Assembly (NCBI RefSeq): GCF_022095615.2
Contig: NZ_CP155559.1
Span: forward strand, 617,501 to 681,500
Direction of reading: 5' to 3'
DNA length: 64,000 nt
DNA from: Bacillus thuringiensis
Lineage (GTDB): Bacteria; Bacillota; Bacilli; Bacillales; Bacillaceae_G
This document shows, piece by piece, positions 25,296-34,467 of the stretch. Each line of letters opens with the position of its first letter. The stretch's first letter is position 1. A program made the translations under genes and the position numbers. The notes beneath the pieces are model-generated. The model did not search any database. It saw only the letters and a program-made list of their open reading frames with translations, and was not told where the DNA came from.

Positions 25296-25324
25296 AGTAT
25301 ACTACATGTTTTTTTGAATGAAAA
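25296..25324 (-). promoter_or_regulatory. promoter of the permease leader
   Basis: Minus-strand TATACT (25301-25296) with TTTTCA (25324-25319) 17 bp upstream. Transcription would start near 25289, giving a leader of about 260 nt. Confidence 0.45.
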
Positions 25325-25475
25325 GAAAAATATAAAAAATTTTATAAAAATACGTTTTAAAGATTAAATATTTACCTGTATTTTTCCTATACTGGAAAAT
25401 AAGTGAGAGATTGGCAGAAGAGTGTAGCATGGTATAATACATATAGAATTAGAAGGTGACAAGGGGTTATTGTAG

Positions 25476-26186
25476 ATGATGAGTAAGTATGAACAAATTT
25501 ATACAGCAATCAGCAAGTCTATTGATAATAAACAATTAAAAGAGGGATGCAAAATCCCATCAGAAACTGAATTAATGAAGCAGTATGAGGCAAGCCGAGG
25601 TACTGTAAGAAAAGCTGTAGATTTATTGCAAGAGCGCGGATATGTTCAAAAAATACATGGAAAAGGTGTTTTTGTTTTAAAGCGAAAAAACATTGAATTC
25701 AACTTTGGTGGTATTGTAAGTTTCCAAGAAGAAAATGAACGTTTAGGACGCCATTGTATTACAGAAGTTGTGGAAATGGAGAAAGTAAAAGCGACAAAAG
25801 AGGTTGCAAAGCTATTAAACGTGAAAGAGCAAACTGAAATAGATCATATTAAACGTGTGCGAAATATTGATGGAGAAAAAGTAATTTTAGATATTAATCA
25901 TTTTGTATCTGAGTTTATTCCAGGGTTAACGAAAGAAATTGCAACGGCATCAATTTATAAATACATTGAGAAAGAATTAGGGCTACATATTAGCTATTCG
26001 CAGAGGGTAATTGAAGTGCAGCCGTGTACAGAGGATGACAGAAAGTATTTAGATTTAAATGGAACAGACTATGTTGTCGTTGTGAAAAACTTTACGCATT
26101 TGTATGATGGAAGTCAGTTTGAATATACAGAATCACGCCACCGTTTAGATATTTTTCATTTTTCGGATGTGGCACGGAGGAAGTAA
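25476..26186 (+). CDS. treR: GntR-family trehalose operon repressor
   Basis: A 236-residue GntR/HutC-type regulator. The winged helix is at 1-70 (SETELMKQYEASRGTVRKAV is the recognition part; RGYVQKIHGKGVFV the wing). The UTRA effector domain (about 90-230) binds trehalose-6-phosphate in this family. It lies just upstream of treP-treA in the same direction with its own terminator, whereas in B. subtilis treR follows treA. Two 16-bp palindromes at the treP promoter are its probable operators. Either ATG 25476 or 25479 after AAGGGG could be the start. Confidence 0.9.
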   Translation: MMSKYEQIYTAISKSIDNKQLKEGCKIPSETELMKQYEASRGTVRKAVDLLQERGYVQKIHGKGVFVLKRKNIEFNFGGIVSFQEENERLGRHCITEVVEMEKVKATKEVAKLLNVKEQTEIDHIKRVRNIDGEKVILDINHFVSEFIPGLTKEIATASIYKYIEKELGLHISYSQRVIEVQPCTEDDRKYLDLNGTDYVVVVKNFTHLYDGSQFEYTESRHRLDIFHFSDVARRK

Positions 26187-26223
26187 AGAGGTGGAACAGA
26201 ATATTGTTTCACCTCTTTTTTTT
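26185..26223 (+). terminator. terminator of treR
   Basis: AGAGGTG-AACA and TTGTT-CACCTCT arms around GAATA, then at least eight T's. Confidence 0.8.
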
Positions 26224-26237
26224 ATAAAAAAACACAA

Positions 26238-26302
26238 ACTCGTATATACGAGTGTTGACTAACTTATATGTACGAGTTAATATGTAAGTGTAAACGGTAT
26301 CA
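26238..26302 (+). promoter_or_regulatory. treP promoter with two TreR operators and a cre site
   Basis: ACTCGTATATACGAGT (26238-26253) is a perfect 16-bp palindrome. ACTTATATGTACGAGT (26262-26277) matches it at 13 of 16 positions. Promoter: TTGACT (26255-26260), 17 bp, TAATAT (26278-26283); the second copy fills the spacer and the first abuts the -35. TGTAAACGGTATCA (26289-26302) fits the CcpA cre consensus and covers the start of transcription. So trehalose induction and glucose repression both act here, by inference. Confidence 0.75.
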
Positions 26303-26326
26303 AAAAAAGAAAAGAGGGACGGGAAT

Positions 26327-27754
26327 ATGGGGAAAGACTATCGTAAAACAGCAGAGGAAGTGTTGCAGTATATTGGTGGGAAAGATAATATCGAACAAGC
26401 TGCGCACTGTGTAACGAGGCTCCGTATCGCTTTAAAGGATGAAAGTAAAATAGATAATGATAAATTACAGTCTATTGCATTAGTGAAAGGAGCGTTTCAT
26501 AACGCTGGGATATTTCAAATTGTAATCGGTCCAGGAGATGTTGATCGAGTATATGCCGAATTGATAACGCTTGCAGGTATGAAAGAAGCGACAGTAGCTG
26601 ACGTGAAAGACTCTGGAAACCAAAAGTTAAATCCAGCTCAAAAGTTTGTAAAAGTATTTTCAGATGTATTTATGCCGATATTACCAGCGATTGTAACAGC
26701 TGGTTTACTAATGGGAATTAACAATCTATTAGGGGCGAAGGACTTATTTTTTGAAGGTAAAAATTTATTAGATGTATATCCAAACTTAAGTGGGCTTTGG
26801 GATTTAATTAATATGATGGCGAATACAGCATTCGTATTCTTACCAGCACTTGTCGGTTGGTCAGCAACGAAGCGTTTTGGTGGTAGTCCGATATTAGGGA
26901 TCGTTATGGGATTAATGCTTGTGCATCCAGCCTTATTAAACGCGTGGGATTATGGTAAAGCAGCAACTGGTTTAGATGGACAAAAGATTGAGTACTTCGA
27001 TATTTTAGGATTATTTCAAATTGAAAAGGTAGGGTATCAAGGTCAAATTCTACCAGTTTTAGTAGCAGCATTCGTACTAAGTAAAGTGGAAATCTTCTTA
27101 AAGAAACATGTACCAAATGCAATTCAATTATTAGTTGTACCAATTACAACGATTGTCGTAACAGGTGTATTAGCATTAGGAATTATTGGTCCAGTTACAC
27201 GTCATATTGGAGATTTATTAACAGCTGGATTAGTAGGTGTATATGAAACAGTACCAGTAGTTGGAGCAGTATTGTTTGGAGCATTATATGCACCGCTTGT
27301 AATTACAGGTATGCATCATATGTTTATTGCTATCGACTTACAATTAATTGCACAACACGGTGGTACATTCATTTGGCCAATGATTGCTCTTTCTAACATT
27401 GCGCAAGGTAGTGCGGCACTTGCGATGTTCTGGATTTCTAAAAATCAAAATGATAAAAGTATGGCATCTACATCAGCAATCTCAGCATATTTCGGTATTA
27501 CAGAGCCAGCTATGTTTGGTGTAAACTTACGAAATAAATTCCCGTTCTATGCAGCAATTATAGGATCGGCTATTGCAGCTATATTTATTACGTTAAATGG
27601 TGTATTAGCACCTGCTATCGGAATTGGCGGATTACCGGCATTTATTTCTATCATTCCGAAATCGATTCCAATGTTTATTGTCGGAATGATTATCGCAGTT
27701 GTAATCCCATTTACGTTAACGTGGTTATTTGCAAAACGAGTAAAACAGAAGTAG
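26327..27754 (+). CDS. treP: PTS trehalose transporter subunit IIBC
   Basis: A 475-residue phosphotransferase permease that imports trehalose as trehalose-6-phosphate. The EIIB domain (1-85) has the phosphorylated Cys28 in AHCVTRLRIAL. The EIIC domain (about 105-470) is hydrophobic with GITEPAMFGVNLRNKFPF near 392. No EIIA domain is fused, so a separate glucose-type EIIA must donate phosphate. It starts at ATG 26327 after GAGGGACGGG. It is followed by treA 13 nt later. Confidence 0.93.
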   Translation: MGKDYRKTAEEVLQYIGGKDNIEQAAHCVTRLRIALKDESKIDNDKLQSIALVKGAFHNAGIFQIVIGPGDVDRVYAELITLAGMKEATVADVKDSGNQKLNPAQKFVKVFSDVFMPILPAIVTAGLLMGINNLLGAKDLFFEGKNLLDVYPNLSGLWDLINMMANTAFVFLPALVGWSATKRFGGSPILGIVMGLMLVHPALLNAWDYGKAATGLDGQKIEYFDILGLFQIEKVGYQGQILPVLVAAFVLSKVEIFLKKHVPNAIQLLVVPITTIVVTGVLALGIIGPVTRHIGDLLTAGLVGVYETVPVVGAVLFGALYAPLVITGMHHMFIAIDLQLIAQHGGTFIWPMIALSNIAQGSAALAMFWISKNQNDKSMASTSAISAYFGITEPAMFGVNLRNKFPFYAAIIGSAIAAIFITLNGVLAPAIGIGGLPAFISIIPKSIPMFIVGMIIAVVIPFTLTWLFAKRVKQK

Positions 27755-27767
27755 GAGGAAGTTAGAC

Positions 27768-29429
27768 ATGAAGGATTGGCATAAAAGTGTAGTTTATCAA
27801 ATTTATCCGAAGAGCTTTAATAGCTATTACGATAAAGAAACCGGTGATATAAAAGGGGTTACAGAGAAACTAGATTATTTAAAAGAACTCGGAGTAGATT
27901 ATATTTGGTTAACACCGATATACCAATCACCACAAAATGATAATGGATATGATGTAAGTGATTACTACAGTATTGATCCATCTTACGGAACGATGGAAGA
28001 GTTTGAAGAACTTTTAGAAGAGGCAAAAGCACGTAACATCGAAATTATGCTTGATATCGTTGTAAATCATAGTTCGACGGAGCATAAGTGGTTTAGAGAA
28101 GCGAAGGAAGATAAAAATAGCCCGTATCGCAATTACTATATTTGGCGTGATGAAAAAAATAATTGGCAATCTAAGTTTGGCGGGTCTGCTTGGAAATATG
28201 ATGAGAAGACAGAGCAATATTTTTTACATCTATTTGATGAGACACAAGCTGATTTAAATTGGGAAAATGAAAAACTTCGCGAAGAAGTATATGATATGAT
28301 GCATTTTTGGCTTGATAAAGGGGTAACTGGATTCCGATTAGATGTTATTAATTTAATTTCAAAAGATCAACAGTTCTTAAATGATGACGGAAGTACGACG
28401 ACAAGCGATGGCCGTAAATATTATACAGATGGCCCGCGTGTTCATGAATATTTACAAGAGATGAACCGAAATGTTTTTGAAGGGAAAGATGTAATTACAG
28501 TTGGAGAAATGTCATCTACGACAATTGATAATTGTATTAAATACTCAAACCCTGAGCGCAATGAATTAAGTATGACGTTTAGCTTTCATCATTTAAAAGT
28601 AGATTATCCGAATGGAGATAAGTGGACGAAGGCTGATTTTGATTTTATTAAATTAAAAGAGATTATGTCTAATTGGCAAATTGAAATGCAAAAGGGCGGA
28701 GGATGGAATGCTCTATTCTGGTGTAATCATGACCAGCCTCGTATTGTGTCACGCTTCGGTGATGATAGAAAGTACCGAAATGAATCTGCGAAAATGTTAG
28801 CGACAGCTATGCATATGTTGCAAGGAACACCTTATATTTATCAAGGCGAAGAAATCGGTATGACGAATCCTAAATTCGAGTCCATCGAGCAATATCGCGA
28901 TGTGGAATCGTTAAATATACACGATATAAAGCGAGAAGAAGGATTATCAAAAGAAGAGATTATCGGGATTTTAAAACAAAAATCTCGTGACAACTCTCGT
29001 ACTCCGATGCAGTGGAATGAAAAGGTGAACAGTGGTTTTACAACAAGTACACCTTGGATTTCAGTTGCTAATAATTATAAAGAAATTAATGTAGAAAAAG
29101 CATTAGAAGATAAAGAGTCTGTATTTTATCATTATAAAAAGTTAATAGAACTTAGAAAAACATATGATGTAATTACAGAAGGAGAATATGCTATTTTAGA
29201 TAAAAATGATCCTAAGATTTGGGCATATACTCGTACTACAGAGAGTGAGGTGTTACTTGTTATTAATAACTTCTATGGAAAAGACATAACGTATTCTGTA
29301 CCAGCTCATGTTCAATTAGATGGAATGAAACAAGAAATACTACTGTCGAATTATAAAGATTCAAGCAAGGATATTACAAAACTTAACTTAAGACCATATG
29401 AATCAGTTGTGTATCGATATACGAAATAA
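27768..29429 (+). CDS. treA: trehalose-6-phosphate hydrolase (alpha,alpha-phosphotrehalase)
   Basis: A 553-residue GH13 enzyme splitting trehalose-6-phosphate into glucose and glucose-6-phosphate. The conserved regions are all present: DIVVNHSS near 99, the nucleophile in GFRLDVINLIS near 200, the acid/base Glu in VGEMSSTT near 252, and NHDQPR near 323. Length and start (MKDWHKSVVYQIYPKSF) fit TreA/TreC. Oligo-1,6-glucosidase is the near relative, but linkage to treP and treR settles the role. SD AGGAGG precedes ATG 27768. Confidence 0.94.
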   Translation: MKDWHKSVVYQIYPKSFNSYYDKETGDIKGVTEKLDYLKELGVDYIWLTPIYQSPQNDNGYDVSDYYSIDPSYGTMEEFEELLEEAKARNIEIMLDIVVNHSSTEHKWFREAKEDKNSPYRNYYIWRDEKNNWQSKFGGSAWKYDEKTEQYFLHLFDETQADLNWENEKLREEVYDMMHFWLDKGVTGFRLDVINLISKDQQFLNDDGSTTTSDGRKYYTDGPRVHEYLQEMNRNVFEGKDVITVGEMSSTTIDNCIKYSNPERNELSMTFSFHHLKVDYPNGDKWTKADFDFIKLKEIMSNWQIEMQKGGGWNALFWCNHDQPRIVSRFGDDRKYRNESAKMLATAMHMLQGTPYIYQGEEIGMTNPKFESIEQYRDVESLNIHDIKREEGLSKEEIIGILKQKSRDNSRTPMQWNEKVNSGFTTSTPWISVANNYKEINVEKALEDKESVFYHYKKLIELRKTYDVITEGEYAILDKNDPKIWAYTRTTESEVLLVINNFYGKDITYSVPAHVQLDGMKQEILLSNYKDSSKDITKLNLRPYESVVYRYTK

Positions 29430-29463
29430 AAGGTTGTATGCCCGCGTGGCATACAACCTTTTA
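29428..29463. terminator. bidirectional terminator between treA and the ger operon
   Basis: AAAAGGTTGTATGCC (29428-29442), CGCGT, GGCATACAACCTTTT (29448-29462). Confidence 0.9.
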
Positions 29464-30585
29464 TTTTAAGACACCACTATACAAAATGCTTACTTCGACT
29501 TCAGGTTTAAATTTTACTTTTGCATAATCTTTATTCCAATTTTTTTTCTTCCATAACTCAGGGTGATAGGCGATAAGATGCCTGCCGATACCGAAAGCAT
29601 CACAATTTGCTTTTTGTAGCTTTTTGGTTATCTGCTTTGCCTCCTTTGTAAGCTGTTTCGATAATTCTTTATTGAGCTTTTTTCTTTCACCCATTTTATA
29701 AAGATTATCTCTTGGAGCTTCAAGCGCTATAACTTTTAATTGAAGCTTAATGTGAGCATAAACATTTCCTTTTTTATCTGTTGTTATTTTTAAGTCTCGT
29801 TTTAACTTTCGATTGCTAATTTCCATCGTTAAATAATCAGATGTCTTCGCTGATTCCTCGCTAGTAAGTTTTTGGGTTATACGGGCACTTGTTCCCATCT
29901 CTCCGGTTAATAATACGAATAAAACAGATTGTTTCAGTGGTAAATGTCCAGTTAATTTGTCCTTATTAAATAACGCTAACCCGTCTGTAATAACTTCTTT
30001 TTCTTTTATTTTTATAGAAGGTAGGGTGAAATCTTTACCAGGGTCTAACATTTTAGTGGCGGCTGTTTCTAAAGTTTCTTTTGGAAAAACGCTCATATCC
30101 TCTAAGCTTTTCACTTTTTTCTTTAGGAAATCTCCAATAAGTAAGTTGCCTACTTTCTTTTTTTCAAGTACTTCGGATGTGTCACCTTCTACTGAAATAA
30201 GTTTTACTAAAGCAGTTGGATTTGTTGGGTCTCGAAAGCTGACATCTAAATAGGGTAATATACCTTTTTTCTGGATTTTTGTTCCTAATAATTGAACGCC
30301 ATATTTGAAATAACGAATATTCCCAGTTACATTTTTTTTCAGTGCATCACTTGTATCTCTTATGTTATATCCGGTTGCTGAATGTACTTCATTCTCGAAT
30401 GAGGACTGTTCTCCGCTAGAACTTTTTACAAGTTCAATCGTTTGCTGAAGTTTATTCTCTTCCGTAATATCATATCCAATGCTATAAGCTAATCTCGCTT
30501 CTCTTAATGGTTCTTGATCCCAACAGCCAGAAAGGAATGAGCTAGTACATAATACAAAAAGTAATTTAACTCTTTTTTTGAACAT
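29461..30585 (-). CDS. spore germination receptor subunit C (GerC-type lipoprotein)
   Basis: A 374-residue Ger(x)C lipoprotein, the C subunit of a nutrient germinant receptor in the spore inner membrane. The signal peptide ends in FLSGCWDQEPLREA; Cys21 is the lipidation site and the WDQ/REL-type motif after it is typical. The rest is the three-domain GerC fold, soluble and charged. The start ATG 30585 follows AAAGGAG and overlaps gerB by 20 nt. It is last in the A-B-C operon. Its place beside the trehalose genes matches what I remember of gerK in B. cereus ATCC 14579; that name needs a comparison to confirm. Confidence 0.88.
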   Translation of the reverse strand: MFKKRVKLLFVLCTSSFLSGCWDQEPLREARLAYSIGYDITEENKLQQTIELVKSSSGEQSSFENEVHSATGYNIRDTSDALKKNVTGNIRYFKYGVQLLGTKIQKKGILPYLDVSFRDPTNPTALVKLISVEGDTSEVLEKKKVGNLLIGDFLKKKVKSLEDMSVFPKETLETAATKMLDPGKDFTLPSIKIKEKEVITDGLALFNKDKLTGHLPLKQSVLFVLLTGEMGTSARITQKLTSEESAKTSDYLTMEISNRKLKRDLKITTDKKGNVYAHIKLQLKVIALEAPRDNLYKMGERKKLNKELSKQLTKEAKQITKKLQKANCDAFGIGRHLIAYHPELWKKKNWNKDYAKVKFKPEVEVSILYSGVLK

Positions 30586-31681
30586 ACTGCTCTCCTTTCT
30601 TATTTCTTATTACTGAATAAAGTAGAAATAAAAGAGGGAGGACAACTATGAAAATATAGGTGAACTTATCAGTGAAAGTTGCAATTACTTTTAATTCTTC
30701 GGGTGTATCTATAAATACGGCGACTATAAAAGAAAGAAGTCCAACAATAGGGACGGCTTTTTTATGATTAGCAAGATTGAAGATATGTCCAATTCCGATT
30801 GAAGCAGCACAATAATAACTAGCAATAGAAGCGACAACTGTTATCATCCATATTGGTATGAATAGTAAATCAGTTCGATCTATAATCCCTATATGCAAGG
30901 AGCGTAATAAATAAGCAACTGGTTCTGGAATAAGTTCAATTTGTTTTGGACTGAATACGATAAAGCAAATCCAAACAGTAAAAGTATAAAAAAGAGTTAC
31001 AAGTCCATTAGCGATAGAAATGGCCTTTAGTTTTGCCACAGAACTCCCGTTTACTTTTGGAAAAGCGATAAGAATAATTTCAAAACCATACATGGCTGTA
31101 ATTGTTTCTTTCGATGCTTGAATAATATTCCACCATCCAGCCTCTGTAATGGGGAAAATATAAGAAAAATCAGCCCGGGAAAGCCCTAGGGCAATTAAAA
31201 GTGCCATAGGTAAAATGAGAATGGAGGCCATGACATAAAATCGTACGATGACTTTAAATGTATTATAGGCTACATAACAACAAGCTATTGTAAATAGGAT
31301 GAGAATGGCAGACCAAGGAGTTGCCTGTAATATCCAAACTTTAATGACATTACAAGCGTTTAACATAACTGTCATACCGATAAGAGTAAAATAAAAAACA
31401 TAAAGAAAACCTAATAGTTTTCCAAGTTTATTACCAAATAGGATACAAACACTTTCATACATATCAGCATCAGGAAATCGTTTTAAGAAAAGCCACATAA
31501 GCAAAATGATAAGTTGAATTGCCAATCCAGCGATGAGTGCAGAAATCCAGCCCCCACCTTTAGCGATTGGGTGAAGGCGGTTTGGTAGAGAAAGGATGCC
31601 TACTCCAATTTGGCATTGCATAACGAAAAAGGTAAATTGAACTAGCGAGATTTTACTTTGCGTGTTTGTCACCGTCCTCAT
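30566..31681 (-). CDS. spore germination receptor subunit B (GerB-type permease)
   Basis: A 371-residue APC-superfamily membrane protein with about ten spans, the B subunit of a germinant receptor. The B subunit is thought to bind the nutrient. N-terminal QCQIGVGILSLPNRLHPIAK is the conserved GerB entry motif corresponding to APC helix 1. Its start overlaps gerA by 29 nt and its end overlaps gerC by 20 nt, so the three are tightly coupled. The ligand cannot be read from sequence, though these receptors usually sense amino acids, purine nucleosides or sugars. Confidence 0.9.
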   Translation of the reverse strand: MRTVTNTQSKISLVQFTFFVMQCQIGVGILSLPNRLHPIAKGGGWISALIAGLAIQLIILLMWLFLKRFPDADMYESVCILFGNKLGKLLGFLYVFYFTLIGMTVMLNACNVIKVWILQATPWSAILILFTIACCYVAYNTFKVIVRFYVMASILILPMALLIALGLSRADFSYIFPITEAGWWNIIQASKETITAMYGFEIILIAFPKVNGSSVAKLKAISIANGLVTLFYTFTVWICFIVFSPKQIELIPEPVAYLLRSLHIGIIDRTDLLFIPIWMITVVASIASYYCAASIGIGHIFNLANHKKAVPIVGLLSFIVAVFIDTPEELKVIATFTDKFTYIFIVVLPLLFLLYSVIRNKKGEQYVQKKS

Positions 31682-33155
31682 CCTCTCTCGTTACATGTTG
31701 TCGTTGCATTTCTTTTGGCTTTGGATCATGTGGTCGTTCCCAAAACGACCAAATTGGAAGTCTTACGAAAGAATCTTTCATATCCTTTATCCGCATTGGT
31801 GCAAGAGGAGAAAGATATGGTGTATGAAAAGAATGAAGCTGACATAAGTGAACGAAAGTTATAATTAGACCAAATGATATTCCTACATATCCGAATATGG
31901 CAGCAAGAATCATTAATGGAAAACGAAGAATTCGAACTGCTGAGCTCATATCGTTTGATGGAACGAGAAAAGATGAGATTGCAGTTAAAGCTACAACGAT
32001 AATCATTGTGTAAGAAACGAGGCCGGCTTTTACAATCGCATCACCAATTACTAAACCACCTACAATACCGATCGTTTGTCCAACGCGGCTCGGCAGACGA
32101 ATACCAGCTTCCCGTAATAATTCGAAAATTAACTCCATTAAGAGAGCTTCAAAAATAGGAGGAAGCGGTACTTTCTCTAATGAAGCTTTAATGGTATACA
32201 CAAGTTCGAGCGGCAACACGTCAGGATGAAAAGCGACAGTTGCAATATATAAAGCTGGCAAGAGAAAGGCAATTAAAAAACTTACTAAGCGAATCATTCG
32301 GATGAAAGAACCGACAATCCAGCGGTTATTATAATCATCTGGTGATTGATAGAAAGCGAATAACGTAACAGGTACGATGAGCGCTGTTGGATCTCCGTCA
32401 GATAAAATAGCAACTCGTCCTTCCATTAAATTTGCTGCGACTCTATCTGGACGCTCTGTATTTAATTGCTGCGGAAAGGGTGAGAAAGACGTATCTTCTA
32501 TAAATTCTTGTATGTATCCTGGAGGCATAAGTGCATCTGTCTTAATCATTTCTAACCTTCTTTTTACTTCTGCAACGAGATCTTCATTCGCTATATTTTG
32601 CATATAAGCAATTGCCACTTTTGTATGCATTTCTTCACCAAGTGTGAAATATTTAACGACGACATTTGGACTTTTTATGAGTTTACGAATAGAAGCTAAA
32701 TTGGTTGCTAAATCTTCTACAAAACCAGTATGGGGTCCACGTACAATACCTTCATTATCAGGTTCTGTTATATCTCTCTTTAAAGATAAAGCTGTTTCGA
32801 AAATACAAAAACTGTCGACATGTTCATGAAAATATAAGGATTTGCCTTGTAATAAAAGTTGTACCCCATAATTTAAATTCGTTTCTTTTTTCATATTTAA
32901 CGTAGAAAAAGCTTTCTCTAAAGATAAATCAGACCTTGTTAATAATGGCTCAAGAGCTAATTGATGAATTAAATTTGGATCTGATAAAGATTCGATATAT
33001 AAGATCGTTCCTTTTCCGTTTTGAAAAGGGAGATCTAATTTTTTTATATCATCAGAATGGAAAAGTTTATTTTCAAGGTAATTAATGTTCTCCGGAAGTG
33101 ATGGAAACATATGCTTTTTGTTATTATCATGTTGTGAACTTTTCTGTTCGGACAT
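31653..33155 (-). CDS. spore germination receptor subunit A (GerA-type)
   Basis: A 500-residue GerA-family membrane protein. A large hydrophilic N-terminal domain (about 1-270) ends in the family block RPDRVAANLMEGRVAILSDG, followed by the membrane region (about 280-450) with PLPPIFEALLMELIFELLRE. A short hydrophilic C-tail has KPKEMQRQHV. The ATG at 33155 is 9 nt after AAAGGAG; ATG 33164 directly touches the SD. The operon is expected to be SigG-dependent in the forespore; I found no clear SigG promoter in 33156-33337. There is no GerD-like or extra B gene beside it. Confidence 0.9.
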   Translation of the reverse strand: MSEQKSSQHDNNKKHMFPSLPENINYLENKLFHSDDIKKLDLPFQNGKGTILYIESLSDPNLIHQLALEPLLTRSDLSLEKAFSTLNMKKETNLNYGVQLLLQGKSLYFHEHVDSFCIFETALSLKRDITEPDNEGIVRGPHTGFVEDLATNLASIRKLIKSPNVVVKYFTLGEEMHTKVAIAYMQNIANEDLVAEVKRRLEMIKTDALMPPGYIQEFIEDTSFSPFPQQLNTERPDRVAANLMEGRVAILSDGDPTALIVPVTLFAFYQSPDDYNNRWIVGSFIRMIRLVSFLIAFLLPALYIATVAFHPDVLPLELVYTIKASLEKVPLPPIFEALLMELIFELLREAGIRLPSRVGQTIGIVGGLVIGDAIVKAGLVSYTMIIVVALTAISSFLVPSNDMSSAVRILRFPLMILAAIFGYVGISFGLIITFVHLCQLHSFHTPYLSPLAPMRIKDMKDSFVRLPIWSFWERPHDPKPKEMQRQHVTREDEDGDKHAK

Positions 33156-33337
33156 ACTTTCCATCTCCTTTACGTTAAAATTATTTCTGTTAATTTTTGC
33201 TTTTTGTGAGAAAATTATGCTTGGATTATTTGAAAAAATAAGCTTGAAAGTTACGTCATCTTCTACGCACTATTCAATTTCATAGCAGTACTTCTCACAT
33301 TTGTGTCGAATTAAGAAGATATATAGGAGGGATATAG

Positions 33338-34309
33338 ATGGAAATAGCTGTAGAACGTGTTTTTACAAAAGAGATTTTAAAAACAGCAGCGAGTTTGTTT
33401 CATGTAACAGTGGAAGAAAAGCCACTTGGAGACTTTGAAAATTATATTTTTAAGGCGAAGGGTGATAATAGTGAAGAGTACGTATTACGTTTAACCCACT
33501 CTTCTCATCGTTCCAAAAAAGAAGTAGAGGCTGAACTAGATTTTTTACGATATGTTGCGGAGAAAGGAGCAAAGGTAGCAGGACCTCTTTATTCAACTTC
33601 TCAAAATCTTGTAGAAGAAATCGGAGCAGAGGATGGAACTTTCTTTTTCGCATCCTTATTTACATATGCAAAAGGTGAGCAAGTAAAAGGAGAAGAATCG
33701 TCTTATTGGGGAGATGCTTACTTTGAAGCATGGGGAAAAGCAATTGGACAACTGCACCGCCTAACAATGAACTATCCTAAAACAAATTATCGTGATACGT
33801 GGGAAGAAGACGAAAGTGGAATTGTTAATGAATTAGAAGATGATCAAGTGAAAAAGATTGCAGCGGTATTAATGGATGAAATAAAGGCTCTTCCAATTGA
33901 AAGAGAAACGTTTGGCCTTATGCACGGTGACATCCATCCAGGTAATTTTCATTATGATGGAAAAGAGCTAACAATCTTTGATTTTGATGATGCGGCTTAT
34001 AATTACTTTATACATGATTTAGCGATGGTTCTCTATTACTCTGTTCTATTTACACCATGGACAGCGGAGGAGAAGACGATATTCGCTCGTAAACAGTTAC
34101 AAGTGCTAAGAAAAGGATACGAATATGAACACAAGCTGGCGGATAGTTGGTATGAATCGTTACCGCTATTTTTACGCTTACGCGATATAGGTTTATATGG
34201 CACACTCCAAAAGAAGTTTAAGGGGAAAGATATGCCAGATAACTTCCGGGAATTATCTGAAGAATTATATGAAAGAATTATAAGCAAAGAAGCGATTGTG
34301 AATATATAA
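33338..34309 (+). CDS. APH-family small-molecule kinase
   Basis: A 323-residue protein-kinase-like phosphotransferase. The catalytic loop HGDIHPGNFHYDG (near 202) and the metal-binding DFDDAAYNYFIHD (near 220) are complete. An N-terminal lobe with the ATP-binding lysine is suggested by YVLRLTHSSHR. Family members phosphorylate aminoglycosides, choline, homoserine or fructosamine; the sequence best fits the broad 'phosphotransferase enzyme family' found in Bacillus, and resistance should not be assumed. It is monocistronic, with SD AGGAGGG before ATG 33338. Confidence 0.8.
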   Translation: MEIAVERVFTKEILKTAASLFHVTVEEKPLGDFENYIFKAKGDNSEEYVLRLTHSSHRSKKEVEAELDFLRYVAEKGAKVAGPLYSTSQNLVEEIGAEDGTFFFASLFTYAKGEQVKGEESSYWGDAYFEAWGKAIGQLHRLTMNYPKTNYRDTWEEDESGIVNELEDDQVKKIAAVLMDEIKALPIERETFGLMHGDIHPGNFHYDGKELTIFDFDDAAYNYFIHDLAMVLYYSVLFTPWTAEEKTIFARKQLQVLRKGYEYEHKLADSWYESLPLFLRLRDIGLYGTLQKKFKGKDMPDNFRELSEELYERIISKEAIVNI

Positions 34310-34321
34310 TACATTTTGTTC

Positions 34322-34360
34322 AAAACAAAGTATATAAAATAAATATATACTTTGTTTTTT
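34322..34360 (+). terminator. terminator of the APH-family gene
   Basis: AACAAAGTATATA and TATATACTTTGTT arms around an A-rich loop, then T's. Confidence 0.75.
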
Positions 34361-34428
34361 TATACAAAAATATGTTTGTTTTATTAAAATAATATTGTCA
34401 TAGATTCGGTATACATTTATAATTTTTA

Positions 34429-34443
34429 TATATTCTGAAAATT
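34429..34443 (+). promoter_or_regulatory. CodY-like box before the alanine symporter gene
   Basis: TATATTCTGAAAATT matches the CodY consensus AATTTTCWGAAAATT at 13 of 15 positions. It lies 25 bp before the start codon, overlapping the transcript leader. Confidence 0.45.
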
Positions 34444-34467
34444 CTTTATAAAGAAGGAGGGGGAATA

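Noticed and set aside
33338..34309. Aminoglycoside resistance gene
   Set aside because: Only the generic APH catalytic motifs are present; many Bacillus small-molecule kinases share them, so no resistance call is justified.
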